DNA of 64,000 nt from Diplonema japonicum (taxonomy: Eukaryota; Euglenozoa; Diplonemea; Diplonemida; Diplonemidae), in contig OZ025670.1 of the NCBI GenBank assembly GCA_964019335.1, positions 62,001 through 126,000 of the forward strand, written 5' to 3'. The notes under the pieces were generated by a model. It worked only from the letters and a program-made list of their open reading frames with translations, was not told the DNA's origin and made no database searches. How positions within the stretch are numbered: the first letter of the stretch is position 1; every line of letters starts with the position of its first letter. Made by a program: the position numbers and the translations under genes. Of this stretch, positions 9,680 to 18,605 are shown piece by piece.

Positions 9680-10678
9680 ATGAACCATGAAACGATAGTG
9701 ATTTACGACCAAGAAGCTGAAAGAATTGAAAAGGTAAGAAGGCTCTTAACCCCAGTAAAGGGATCACCGACGAGAAAATACAGGAAGGAAGAGCCCCCCC
9801 CGCATGCAGTGCGTGATGTGCCTGTGGACGTGTACAGGGAATGGGAAATCGTAGACCGGCCAAAGGGGCTGCCTAGCGGTGACACTCAAATGCCTCGTGA
9901 CTTAGAGAACGTCCTCTCTGAGCTAAGGCACGACACCATGGTGAGGGGAGGGTTGTGGAAAGTAAAGAAGGATCTTGAAAAGGTGGTCATCGAGACATCC
10001 CCCCGTCGGCCGCGTCCCGAGATCCTTGCAGAGTTGCTCCCTCCTATTGTGGACGAGAGCTTGACAGATATCAAAAGCGTCCCACTCGCAGAATCACCAC
10101 AAACAGGCAACAGACACCTCCCCGGCCACCTCTACAACAATCTTTCACAAACAAAGATCAACAAGGTCATCAATGACTCCCCCGAGCGCTCGCGCATCCC
10201 TTCCATCAACGAGGTGGTGGTGCGGAACCCTCGCCACTGGACAATGGGCACACAGGACGGGCATGGCAGGGGTTGCGTCCTCAAAGTCGACCCGCAGTGG
10301 GTGTGGGTTAGATGGAATGCTACGGGTGATGGTTGTTATAGGCACAGCCAAGTCCAACCGCTCACCACGCCACCTACCTATCACACCCCCCCCGCACCTA
10401 AAGAGAAATCGGAGCTGCCCCTCACGGAAGGCCAGCTTCAGGTTCTCAAAGAAGCTGCAATGCTGATACACCCGTCGCCACCCCCCCACAAGGTCCCCGC
10501 CTCGCCTACCACGCAGGCACCCAAACACCATCTGCAGTGCGGGTGCCATGCGGTTGTCATCCCATCGGACCACCCGCACACCCCCTTCAGGGGGCACCCC
10601 CAGTACATCCCTGACGGCGAGACGCTCCGCGCAGACATCGTAGACAGAGTCGCTGCCATGATGGCGCAGAGGCAGTAG
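9680..10678 (+). CDS. Protein with MIB/HERC2-like domain, otherwise unrecognised
   Basis: The 332-residue frame starts at the ATG 9680 after AAAAAA. Residues ~190-240 read NPRHWTMGTQDGHGRGCVL, then VWVRWNATGDGCYRH and a final QVQPL. This matches the MIB/HERC2 fold (W-x2-GxQDG...G-x-V...VxVRWD-xG-x3-YR), a small beta-barrel that binds peptides in Mind-bomb and HERC2 ubiquitin ligases. I see no RING, HECT or ankyrin region, so a ligase function is not supported. The rest is charged or proline-rich and probably disordered, with a His/Cys patch HHLQCGCHAV near residue 285. It is a single exon on the + strand like its neighbours. Confidence 0.7.
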   Translation: MNHETIVIYDQEAERIEKVRRLLTPVKGSPTRKYRKEEPPPHAVRDVPVDVYREWEIVDRPKGLPSGDTQMPRDLENVLSELRHDTMVRGGLWKVKKDLEKVVIETSPRRPRPEILAELLPPIVDESLTDIKSVPLAESPQTGNRHLPGHLYNNLSQTKINKVINDSPERSRIPSINEVVVRNPRHWTMGTQDGHGRGCVLKVDPQWVWVRWNATGDGCYRHSQVQPLTTPPTYHTPPAPKEKSELPLTEGQLQVLKEAAMLIHPSPPPHKVPASPTTQAPKHHLQCGCHAVVIPSDHPHTPFRGHPQYIPDGETLRADIVDRVAAMMAQRQ

Positions 10679-10924
10679 TCTAGCCAGCACGAACGTTGAT
10701 GTACCTGTTGTATTTGTATTCAATCTATCTCCTTGAACACACGCACTGCATGCAGGAGGGACAATTATCCAATCGGTCTTCCAAGCAGCACTGCCCCTGA
10801 CCAGGGCGACGGGGCGTCTGCGAGGGTGCAGCGGAGTAGTGTAGCAAAGCGCAGGGGGGTGGTGGTGGAACCCCCGGTGAGGGAACTGCGGGCGAAGGGT
10901 GCCGATGACGGGTGGGCCGATAAG

Positions 10925-11845
10925 ATGGTGTGGATCATCCCGTTGATGCTGGGCATCCTCGGGTTCGCAGCACTGGCTAGGTACGAACAGGTCCACACGG
11001 AGGACAAGCATCTCCTGCGAACGACGAACATCGAGGCTTTCAACGACAGCGTCAGAGTGTGGGAGGCGGCGTATGCTGACTTCCAGACCCTGAAACCTTC
11101 TGTCGCCCGCCTATCGCTGAGCGAGGACGTGCTGGACATCCCACCGGACACCGCAGAGGAGAGGTTCTCAGATAAGTCGAACGACTTCGCACAGTACCAC
11201 CCCCTTAAGTACAAGATTTCAGCCCCATTAATGACAGAAGCTAACAGCTGGGAAGAGCTCACCGTTAATGGTGTGCAGTTCCCCCCCATCGAGGGTGTGC
11301 CCAGTGAGGTAGTTCTCAGCATGTCAAACACAATCAACTTAGGGAACTGGAAACAGTGCCACTACGGCCGTAAGGGCGCCTACCAGATCAAAGGCAACCA
11401 CACATGCACGGTGCACTACAAGCTGAGGTCTGTCTGCCTGCTCACGGAGAAGGTGGGGAAGCAGTGGGTGTACAAAGGTGGGTGTCATGACAACGGTGAC
11501 ATGCTGTCATACGAGGTGGCGTCTTGCTCACGGGACGCGCCTCCAAGGCTGCTCTACATCAGCACGGTCAGTGTGACGGTGCGGCATGCAGCGGATCCCT
11601 TTTTGCTGGCAAAGAAGCTCACGAATGGGAAGTTGCACTTCGGCGAGTCGCGAGCGGAGTCACGGCGAGTCACCACCGTCCTGTACACTATTTCAATAGT
11701 GCTCCTCGGGGTGTTTTTCGCCATCGCAGTAGCGCAAGCAGACTATATGCAAACCTGCCAGTTCCTGTGCCCACCACCTGTCGCAGAGAAGCTTTCTCCT
11801 TCTGCCGGGGGCTCGCATGTTTCTATTGAAATGGGTGAAAGGTAA
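10925..11845 (+). CDS. Two-TM membrane protein with Cys-rich extracytoplasmic loop, unknown family
   Basis: The first in-frame ATG is 10925, at MVWIIPLMLGILGFAALARY, a signal-anchor-like segment, giving 306 residues. The frame is open upstream to 10700 without an ATG and looks coding (basic, proline-containing), so an upstream exon or frameshift is possible. The large loop contains five regularly spaced cysteines (QCHYG, HTCTVHYKL, SVCLL, GGCHD, ASCSR) and an N-glycosylation-like site. A second hydrophobic span (TTVLYTISIVLLGVFFAIAV) leads to a short tail with CQFLCPPP. The end may continue: GTAAGA directly overlaps the stop, and a TTTTAG acceptor at about 11917 would extend the frame by some 75 codons. 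I do not recognise the family. Confidence 0.6.
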   Translation: MVWIIPLMLGILGFAALARYEQVHTEDKHLLRTTNIEAFNDSVRVWEAAYADFQTLKPSVARLSLSEDVLDIPPDTAEERFSDKSNDFAQYHPLKYKISAPLMTEANSWEELTVNGVQFPPIEGVPSEVVLSMSNTINLGNWKQCHYGRKGAYQIKGNHTCTVHYKLRSVCLLTEKVGKQWVYKGGCHDNGDMLSYEVASCSRDAPPRLLYISTVSVTVRHAADPFLLAKKLTNGKLHFGESRAESRRVTTVLYTISIVLLGVFFAIAVAQADYMQTCQFLCPPPVAEKLSPSAGGSHVSIEMGER

Positions 11846-12240
11846 GAAGCTCTCTTCTGTATAAAAAAAAAAAGAAACGCCCTTTTTCTCTAAAACCCGT
11901 CTGGTACTTCTTTTAGGAGGAACTCGTTTCGGGACTCTGTTCTAATGATTGAACACCTGAACTGTATTTTTTCTTTCTTTTTTTTTTTCTCTTGACAATT
12001 GCGCTGGAATTGAGAGGGAAACACAAAAAAAGAAATTTCTCAGCCAACCATCCGGATGGCTTTTCGAATTTTTTCCTAATGTAATTCCCTTTACAGCCCC
12101 CCCCTTTGAAAGATATGACCAGACGGGTTTTAGAGTTACGGGGCGTAAGTAAAATAACGACCACAACAAAAAAAACCCCCCCCCTTATTTTTTTTTGAAA
12201 TAACTGTAATGACAACATCCCGCTGTAGGGTCACCGGTTA
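11846..12240. other. Intergenic with 18-bp perfect inverted repeat
   Basis: An 18-base sequence, CTCTAAAACCCGTCTGGT, at 11888-11905 is exactly reverse-complemented at 12118-12135. The arms enclose about 210 bases that include pyrimidine tracts and GGTGACCGGT-like sequence outside. The last bases before 12241 contain CTGTAG followed by 12 bases and the ATG, a likely acceptor. Confidence 0.6.
11888..12135. repeat. Foldback element bounded by 18-bp perfect inverted repeats
   Basis: The left arm is 11888-11905 and the right arm 12118-12135; the match is perfect. No flanking direct repeat is evident. It may be a small non-autonomous (MITE-like) insertion or an RNA hairpin in a 3' region. Confidence 0.55.
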
Positions 12241-13359
12241 ATGTCGCTGCTGGAGGCAGAGCAACAACATGTAGAGGAGATGAAGAAAGTGTGTGAGGAC
12301 GTGAGGGGCCCGGTGGTCACGGATGGTATACTGTTGGAGGAAGATGCCGAGAAGATCTTCGGCCCGCTCGAGGCAGTGATAGAGCTATCGACCGCCATGG
12401 TCGAGATGTTGGAAAAAAGCGTGCCCTTGGGAGAAATATTAGAAAAGATAACACCTATGTTGTACGTGCACGGGAGGTACGTGGAGAACTATCACAGCTT
12501 TGTGGAGCCGTTTCTGTCCGCACACGAAGGCATCCGTCCATGGGTGATGGTGAAGGGGTTTTTCTCAAGCGTCAAAAATCTTCTCGAAGAGCTTGGCAAA
12601 CCCGTCTCAAGAGTGATGAAATGGCGCGTCAGCGTGCGTCTGAGCATCACAGAAAACCCAACCGCCGATTTGAACAGAAAGCAAACCTTTATCCGTGCTG
12701 CCGACGACCACATTGCGACTGTGTTTGAGAAGATCACATCACTTTCAAACCAAAAGCTAATGACGCCTATCACAGACAGGCTGCCCAAACATTCAACTGA
12801 CAAAAAAACGATCCTATACCACTCGGGGGAGCTTGTGAAGGAGTACGCCAGAGGCAGACACGTCAGGCGTTTCTACTTATTTTCCGACAAGCTGGTTCAT
12901 TTCAAAGTCACCGCGAAAGGTCTGACCCACACAGGGTTGAAGGGGGGGAGAAACGTTTTGTTATTAAGCGACATTGTTGAGGTGTTCCCTGAGGAGGACA
13001 GTGTAAGCAGGGCGCACGTCTTCCGGATACAAAGAGAGGGGAGGAAGGATATGGTGTTGATGGCGGAAACTGCTGAGGAGAAGTCATATTGGGTGCAACT
13101 GCTTAGAATGGTTGTTGCATCTGAGAACACGGTGAACCCGCTTGGTTTCAACCCCCTTTCCCCATCGCAGGAGGTTCCCATGGCTGCTGACGTTTTATCT
13201 CCGGACCCTCCCGAGCCTCATCTCCGGAGTGAGTCGCCTATCACAACAGGTGACCGTGACCCCCCAACATCCCCTGTGACAGAGGCCTTCGAAGATCAGG
13301 AGGAAATCCTCTTTTCCGAGGTGGATAGCCAGTACCCTGTTACCCCATTACAAGCTTGA
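12241..13359 (+). CDS. Rho guanine-nucleotide exchange factor-like protein (DH-PH)
   Basis: The 372-residue single exon starts at the ATG 12241, 12 bases after a CTGTAG acceptor. Residues ~1-175 are helical and fit a divergent DH domain (E-x-x-Y-V-like start, PLxEI, HxFVEPFLS, KPVSRVMKW resembling the conserved PxQRxxKY helix). Residues ~190-290 fit a PH domain: GELVKEY, RRFYLFSDKLVHFK, then HVFRIQREGRKDMVLMAETA and the closing helix EKSYWVQLLRMV with the expected tryptophan. The tail is proline- and acid-rich, probably disordered. DH-PH proteins load GTP on Rho GTPases at membranes. A Rho-like protein occurs at 32785, but it has lost nucleotide-binding motifs, so I infer no partnership. Confidence 0.8.
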   Translation: MSLLEAEQQHVEEMKKVCEDVRGPVVTDGILLEEDAEKIFGPLEAVIELSTAMVEMLEKSVPLGEILEKITPMLYVHGRYVENYHSFVEPFLSAHEGIRPWVMVKGFFSSVKNLLEELGKPVSRVMKWRVSVRLSITENPTADLNRKQTFIRAADDHIATVFEKITSLSNQKLMTPITDRLPKHSTDKKTILYHSGELVKEYARGRHVRRFYLFSDKLVHFKVTAKGLTHTGLKGGRNVLLLSDIVEVFPEEDSVSRAHVFRIQREGRKDMVLMAETAEEKSYWVQLLRMVVASENTVNPLGFNPLSPSQEVPMAADVLSPDPPEPHLRSESPITTGDRDPPTSPVTEAFEDQEEILFSEVDSQYPVTPLQA

Positions 13360-13611
13360 TGGGGATTTTATTTTTAAAAAAAAAAAAAAAAAAAGATGAG
13401 ACGGGAGGGGTGGGTGGGATTTTCTTTTTCTTTTTTTTTTTTTTTTCTCTCTTGAACATATAGATTTCTACGATCTTTTCTCTCTATCCCCCTGCGGCTT
13501 ACTTTTTTTTTTTGTTTTTGTTTTTATATATTTCTTTTGTATTGTACAAACCAGGAGATCCCCCAGCTTTTCCTTTCTTTTTTAAAAAAAAAAAAAAAAA
13601 AACTTTTAAAC
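13360..13611. other. Intergenic: A and T runs before the cold-shock gene
   Basis: An A run at 13375-13394 follows the previous stop, then T tracts to 13450 and again at 13500-13530. The leader immediately before the ATG 13612 is A-rich. No gene is seen. Confidence 0.5.
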
Positions 13612-14220
13612 ATGTCGCACTTGGGCACCGTGAAGAGCTGGAGCGATGAGAAGGGGTTCGGGTTCATCATCCCGCAGGAGGGTGGCAACGACGTGTTCGT
13701 GCACAGGAAGGTGATCGGCATGCAGAGCAGCCTGATCCCCCACAAGGAAGTGAGGTACGACCTTGAGATCGAGGATGGTAAGCCTAAGGCGACCCTTGTG
13801 CACGGTGACGGTGTGGTGAAGAAGAATGTGGGCGGCCACATGGGTGGCGGTGGTGGCGCCCAGTTCGGCGGTGGCGGCGGCTTCCACAAGCAGGCAATGC
13901 CCGGCCAGCTCCAGGTTGGTATTGTGAAGATCTGGGCCCAGCCCAAGGGTTACGGTTTCATCTGTATGGAAAAAAAAAAAAAAAAAAAAAAAATCCAAAA
14001 CACAGCCCAAGGTGCCGACGGTTCCGGCCCTGACTTGTTCGTCCTGAACACCCAGACCAGGGGCAACCTCATCCCGGGTGCCAAGGTTACCTACTCTGTT
14101 GGTACCAACCCCAAGACCCAGAAGCCTTGGGCTGAGAATGTTGTCATGCTCGACAACATGCAGCCGTACGACAACTTCGCCATGGGTGGCATGGGCGGCA
14201 TGGGCATGTGGGGGGCGTAA
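13612..14220 (+). CDS. Double cold-shock-domain RNA-binding protein 1
   Basis: The exons are 13612-13963 and 14006-14220, giving 188 residues. The N-terminal cold-shock domain has GTVKSWSDEKGFGFI (RNP1-type KGFGFI) and DVFVHRK (RNP2-type). A Gly-rich linker follows (GGHMGGGGGAQFGGGGGF). The second cold-shock-like domain has VGIVKIWAQPKGYGFI and, after the intron, DLFVLN. The tail is Gly/Met-rich (MGGMGGMGMWGA). Cold-shock proteins bind single-stranded RNA and act on mRNA stability and translation; trypanosome RBP16 is a one-domain relative. The 42-nt intron is in frame, so the unspliced frame is also open, but the same position in the paralogue at 16094 carries a 44-nt intron that must be removed. 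Strong codon bias suggests high expression. Confidence 0.88.
   Translation: MSHLGTVKSWSDEKGFGFIIPQEGGNDVFVHRKVIGMQSSLIPHKEVRYDLEIEDGKPKATLVHGDGVVKKNVGGHMGGGGGAQFGGGGGFHKQAMPGQLQVGIVKIWAQPKGYGFICMEKKKKKKKIQNTAQGADGSGPDLFVLNTQTRGNLIPGAKVTYSVGTNPKTQKPWAENVVMLDNMQPYDNFAMGGMGGMGMWGA
13964..14005 (+). other. Intron, 42 nt, mostly poly(A)
   Basis: It has GTATGG, then 24 A residues (13970-13993), then TCCAAAACACAG. No pyrimidine tract is present. The position is identical to the first intron of the paralogue, within the RNP1 region of the second domain. Confidence 0.85.
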
Positions 14221-14278
14221 GCTTGCAATGCCATGAAACCTGAAATAAAAGAAGAAGAAGAAAAAGTTTGAAAAAATA

Positions 14279-14314
<36 letters not shown>

Positions 14315-14352
14315 ACTACATAAACACGCATGCACCACACACACATTTTTAA

Positions 14353-14397
<45 letters not shown>

Positions 14398-14692
14398 AGT
14401 GTCATTTCCCCCCAATTTTTTTTTTTTCCGATTCTCCTTCATTTCCCCCTGTTTCTCTCGGATTTTCCTTCTTTGCAAAACATTCTCCTGCAATTTCTTT
14501 TTTTTTTTCTCTTTCTCTGCCCACCAAACAGCCCACTTTCCCCCCCCGGCACTATTTACCCCCTATTTTTCCCCCACCCCTTTTTCTTTAAAATATTTTT
14601 AGCTCCTATTTCTTTTTTTTTTTTTTTTTTTTTTTGTTTTCCAGTTTTTTGTTTTTTTTACTTTTTTTTTCATCAAGAAATTTTTTTTTCGC

Positions 14693-14725
<33 letters not shown>

Positions 14726-15645
14726 TTTGTTTTCATTTATTTTAAGAATCACCCTGTTATTTTGTCTTTTTTTTTTCACTTTCAGATAAGACAGAATCTG
14801 AGTGGTTGTAAGTTGAAGGTGTTAATGGGGTATTCAGTACCTTTTACCCTTTTTTTTTATGCCGTCCGTTTCAACACTCTTGGAGTGCGGTCAGCCGCTC
14901 CTTGCCTTTTTTTTTAAAAAAAATATTTTCTTCTCCCCTATCTTAGCACCCTTTTATTTTCCCTACGTTTTTTTAGTATAGGGGAGGGTTCATTTCTTTT
15001 TTTTGATTTTTTTCACTTCTTTTTTTTTTTTTCATTTCTGGTACGCGGCAGCTTTAAAAACTTTTAAAACTTTTTTTTTTTCGTTTTCTTTTTTTTTTTT
15101 TGATGTTTTAATGTTGACTTTCATACGTTAAGGCCACTACCAATGTGCATACATGGAAAAAAAAAATCACAATAAAATAGGAAAAAAAATAAATAAAAAA
15201 GGACGAAATTGATAATTATAATAAAAAAGTGTTCAGAAAATAAAAATAAATTGAAAAAAAAAAGCAGAAAAAAAAAGTAAAAAAAAAAATGTTTCTAGTA
15301 GCAAATATTGAAAAACTTAAGTGCCGTTTTTTCTTTTTTTTTTTCCATTCCCCTTCTCCCCTCCTTTCCACCCATCCCCAAAAAAGAAAAATTATAAATA
15401 AAAAAAATTACAAAAAAAATTCCATACAATTTGAAAAAAGAAAAAAAAAAAAAAAAAAAAAAAAAAACCAACCCCACTGCCCGCCCCCACCATTTCTTTG
15501 TTTTTTACTTTTCTTCTCTCTCTATTTATTTTCATTTTTTTTTCTTCCTTTTATTTTCTTTATTCGTTCTTACCAATGCTACCACGGTCACTCCCGCATG
15601 GACACACGAAGGCCTTATATTTCCTCTAAATCTTTATGCCGAAAG
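14221..15645. other. Intergenic, extreme homopolymer region; no gene seen
   Basis: A and T runs longer than 20 bases recur (A at 14284-14312; T at 14358-14396, 14616-14635 and 14700-14728; A near 15441-15467). Frames here are poly-Phe or poly-Lys and are rejected. A 13-base motif, TTATATTTCCTCT, near 15615 begins the repeat cluster that follows. Confidence 0.6.
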
Positions 15646-16020
15646 AATGATGACAACGAAGCACCCTCTCCGGTCTCCAGCAAAACCATGCGAGATACAG
15701 CGTTGCTTTTATACCCCGTTACCCGTCTGACTTTTCTTCTTTCATTTGTTGCCCTGCATTTGTTTCTTTCCAAACCCCAACATGATGACAAACCTTCACT
15801 TTAACATGCGTGTCTTTAACCTGACCTTTTGTGTTTGATGAATACCTTTAACTTTGGCTTGCTCTTTCTGACATGTTGAATAAGGCCCTCCATGGACAAA
15901 ACAACAGAGATGATTACATATAAGCAGTCTCCCTCTTCGTGAATGGTTTTGACGAGAACCTGCTATTCGAACCTAATTACATTTTCTGATGATCCCAATG
16001 CTTTGACCCTTCCCCTTCCC
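15646..16020 (+). repeat. Modular repeat cluster 1 (modules M2-M3-M4)
   Basis: M2 is 15646-15731 (AATGATGACAACGAAGCACC ... CGTTACCCGTCTGAC). M3 is about 15749-15883 (ends CTGACATGTTGAATAAG). M4 is about 15884-16020 (GGCCCTCCATGGACAAAACA ...). M2 is preceded by a short T-rich piece ending GAAAG, matching the right end of the M1-M2 spacers elsewhere; M1 itself is absent here. The cluster ends about 70 bases before the ATG of the second cold-shock gene and reads in the same direction. Confidence 0.85.
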
Positions 16021-16093
16021 ATGTGTCCCCGTTACCCCCCACCACTACCACAGAGCTGTTGCGCTCCGCATTATCCACTAAATATCCATATTA

Positions 16094-16733
16094 ATGTCCC
16101 GCTCAGGTAGCGTGAAAAGCTGGAGCGATGAGAAGGGGTTCGGGTTCATCATCCCGCAAGGAGGCGGCCAAGACGTGTTCGTGCACAGGAAGGTGATCGG
16201 CATGCAGAGCAGCCTGATTGCCCACAAGGAAGTGAGGTTTGACATGCAGATGGAGAAGGGGAAGCCCAAGGCTACAGCCGTCCACGGTGAGGGTGTTATC
16301 AAGAGACAAATGTCGGCCGGTGCCGGCATGCAGGTGGGCATCGTGAAGAACTGGGTGCAGGAGAAGGGCTTTGGTTTCATTTGTATGTTTTTTTTAAAAA
16401 AGTTTTTTTTTATAAATTTTTCACAGCCCAAGGTGCCGACGGTTCCGGCCCTGACTTGTTCGTCCTGAACACCCAGACCAGGGGCAACCTCATCCCGGGT
16501 GCCAAGGTGAACTACTCCATCGGTACCAACCCCAAGACCCAGAAGCCTTGGGCTGAGAATGTCATGATGGACCCTGCCAGTACCGGTGCCGCCTATGGTG
16601 CCTACAATGACCCGGGGAACTTCGCCTACTGGCCTCAAGCGGTATGTTGGGGGAAAAAAAATTGGGGGAAAAATCCTTTCTATAGCCAGCCCCCTACGGA
16701 GCTGCAGGCATGGCTGGTGGGTTCGGTTACTAG
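16094..16733 (+). CDS. Double cold-shock-domain RNA-binding protein 2
   Basis: The exons are 16094-16382, 16427-16641 and 16686-16733, giving 183 residues. Both introns are 44 nt and must be removed to keep the frame; the spliced protein ends in a glycine-rich tail with stop TAG at 16731. Domain 1 has GSVKSWSDEKGFGFI and DVFVHRK; domain 2 has VGIVKNWVQEKGFGFI and DLFVLN. It is a clear tandem paralogue of the gene at 13612: exon bases around the first intron are nearly identical for about 80 nt, while the introns are unrelated (poly-A there, T-rich here). The glycine linker is much shorter. A CCACAG acceptor lies about 40 bases upstream of the ATG. Confidence 0.88.
16383..16426 (+). other. Intron, 44 nt (GTATGT...TTCACAG)
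   Basis: It is made mostly of T and A runs. Its removal is required to join the RNP1 and RNP2 halves of the second cold-shock domain. The position matches the intron at 13964. Confidence 0.9.
16642..16685 (+). other. Intron, 44 nt (GTATGT...CTATAG)
   Basis: Removal fuses ...YWPQA to PAPYGAAGMAGGFGY and brings in the stop at 16731. The interior is G- and A-run rich. Confidence 0.8.
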
Positions 16734-16889
16734 AGATGAGATGAATATGCGTGGGAGCTAGGGGGGGATGATATAAAGTAAAGAAGAAGAAAAAAAAGGA
16801 AAAGAAGGGGGTGCTTCTATTCAAACAAACGCCAGGAGTGGACTGCAAAAAAAAAAAAAAAAAAAAAAAAGAAACAAAGAAAAAGTGTG

Positions 16890-16920
<31 letters not shown>

Positions 16921-17547
16921 TCTGTTCTTTTTTTTTTTTGCCCCAATCAATTTCCACCCCACCTGGGGGGTTTTTTTTTTATTCTTTTTTTTTCTTACTT
17001 ACCCGCCCCACCCCGTTGCCCCCCTTGAAAAAATAAAAAAAAAAGTGTTATCCCCTACCCCAGTACTCTGCCTTTTTTTCCCACTTTATGCAAGGTGTAT
17101 CTGCAATTTTTTTTACCCCCCCCTATTTATTTAATACTGGTATTGTTTCCCTCTTTTTGTTTTTCTTTTTGGCTCATTTTTTTTTTCCCCCAATCATTTT
17201 GGAAAAAAAAAAGGGGAGGGTGATGTGATGGGGAAGGAAGGAATTAAAAAAAAAACGGAATACAATTTGCAACAGGGGGAGAGAAAAAAAAAAAAACTAC
17301 AGCAAAGGCAAGAATATGGGTACATTTAATGAGGGATTTTAATAAAAAAAATGCCCCCACCCACCCACCACCAGAATTTCCCTTTATTTTTTTTACCCCA
17401 CCCCCAGGTGGCAAGATACTTAGTACCGGTTAACGTAGCCTTGAGTAATGGCAGTTTATCTTTTTTTTTCTTTTTTTTTTTGAAAAAAAATTTTGCAAAA
17501 AAAAAAAAAAAAAAAAAGCCATTCACACAAAAAAAAAAAAAAAAAAA
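16734..17547. other. Intergenic, homopolymer-rich; no gene seen
   Basis: A runs at 16847-16870 and 17497-17516, T runs at 16889-16919 and elsewhere. The remaining sequence has no long frame apart from low-complexity ones. Confidence 0.55.
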
Positions 17548-18528
17548 ATGTTCAAAAAATATGAGAAAATGGTTGAATCCACAAACACGTGGAACTCAAA
17601 GGGGGTGAAATGCTTCAAATCGAAAGCAGCAAGCGACCACTGGGTGGTAACAGAGAAGATACACGGAGCGAATTTCAGTTTTGTAGCCTCACCGACAGAG
17701 GTTCAATGTGCAAAGAGAGACAGCATCATCGAAGACAGCGATGACTTCTTCGGGTACTTAACAGTCCGAGAAAAATACCATCAAAACGTACAAGCGGCAT
17801 TCCAAGCCCTTTCGGCTGCACACGGTGATGTCCTGTCTGCTGTTTTTTTCGGCGAATTATACGGGGGGAGGTACCCTCACCCAGACGTAACCCCCACCGA
17901 CGCCACCCCGGTCCAGCAGGGTGTTTGGTATTCCCCTCATATCGATTGGATTTGCTATGATATACGCGTCACTACTGCAGAGACATCGAGGTACCTTCCT
18001 TTTACTGATGTGATGAGTGTGTGTTCTGCTTCAATGGTGCCGTGTGTGAAGCCGCTTCTCGTTGCCCCGTTCAACGATTGTGTTAATTTCAAGATTCCGT
18101 TCGGTTCCACAATTGCAAAGCAACACCACTCGCTGCCGATGCTCCCTTCCAACACTGCAGAGGGTGTGGTTGTCAAGGGTTACTCTGTTGATTATCTTGT
18201 CCCACTTGCCTCGTCTTCTAAGAAGGTTCGTGCCATCGTGAAGATCAAGGCCGACGAGTTTGCTGAATGGGGCGACAAGAAAACCGTGTGTGCTGTGGCG
18301 TCTGCAGGCGACGGTGCTGCTCTCGTCAAAGGCTGCGTCAACAGCAACAGGCTCAACTGCGTCTTGTCCAAGCACGGCAAGCTCACCAAAAAAAGCAAAC
18401 CTCTCATTGCTGAGAAGATGTCTGCAGATATCGCAGACGACATTGCATCCACTGCAGGCGCAGAAGCCGCGATTCAGCTCAAACCCGAGATCCAGTCGCA
18501 GGTGGCTGCATTTATCAAGAACCTCTAG
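17548..18528 (+). CDS. Rnl2-type RNA ligase (RNA-editing-ligase-like)
   Basis: The 326-residue single exon starts at the ATG 17548 after an A run. The nucleotidyltransferase motifs are in order: motif I EKIHGANF with the adenylated lysine at residue 37, motif III FFGELYGG, motif IV EGVVVKG near residue 206 and motif V AIVKIKADEF near 229-238. EKIHGxNF is characteristic of the T4 Rnl2 / trypanosome REL family rather than DNA ligases. A C-terminal helical region follows (about 245-326), as in Rnl2 proteins. Such enzymes seal 3'-OH/5'-phosphate nicks in duplex RNA using ATP; in kinetoplastids they act in mitochondrial RNA editing, and an RNA ligase is expected for diplonemid mitochondrial transcript joining. 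No clear targeting peptide is visible at the N-terminus (MFKKYEKMVES), so location is unproven. Confidence 0.88.
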   Translation: MFKKYEKMVESTNTWNSKGVKCFKSKAASDHWVVTEKIHGANFSFVASPTEVQCAKRDSIIEDSDDFFGYLTVREKYHQNVQAAFQALSAAHGDVLSAVFFGELYGGRYPHPDVTPTDATPVQQGVWYSPHIDWICYDIRVTTAETSRYLPFTDVMSVCSASMVPCVKPLLVAPFNDCVNFKIPFGSTIAKQHHSLPMLPSNTAEGVVVKGYSVDYLVPLASSSKKVRAIVKIKADEFAEWGDKKTVCAVASAGDGAALVKGCVNSNRLNCVLSKHGKLTKKSKPLIAEKMSADIADDIASTAGAEAAIQLKPEIQSQVAAFIKNL

Positions 18529-18605
18529 CACCTAACCTATTGGGGGGTTCTTGTCTTCTATCTATCTATTTATTTATTTTTTATATCCAAACGACTGCCC
18601 ACAGC

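Noticed and set aside
14290-14750. Open frames rich in Phe, Lys, Pro or Gly in homopolymer DNA here and elsewhere (8.3-9.6, 15.3, 46.5-47.0 and 62 kb)
   Set aside because: They are translations of homopolymer runs without motifs, and lack plausible start contexts.
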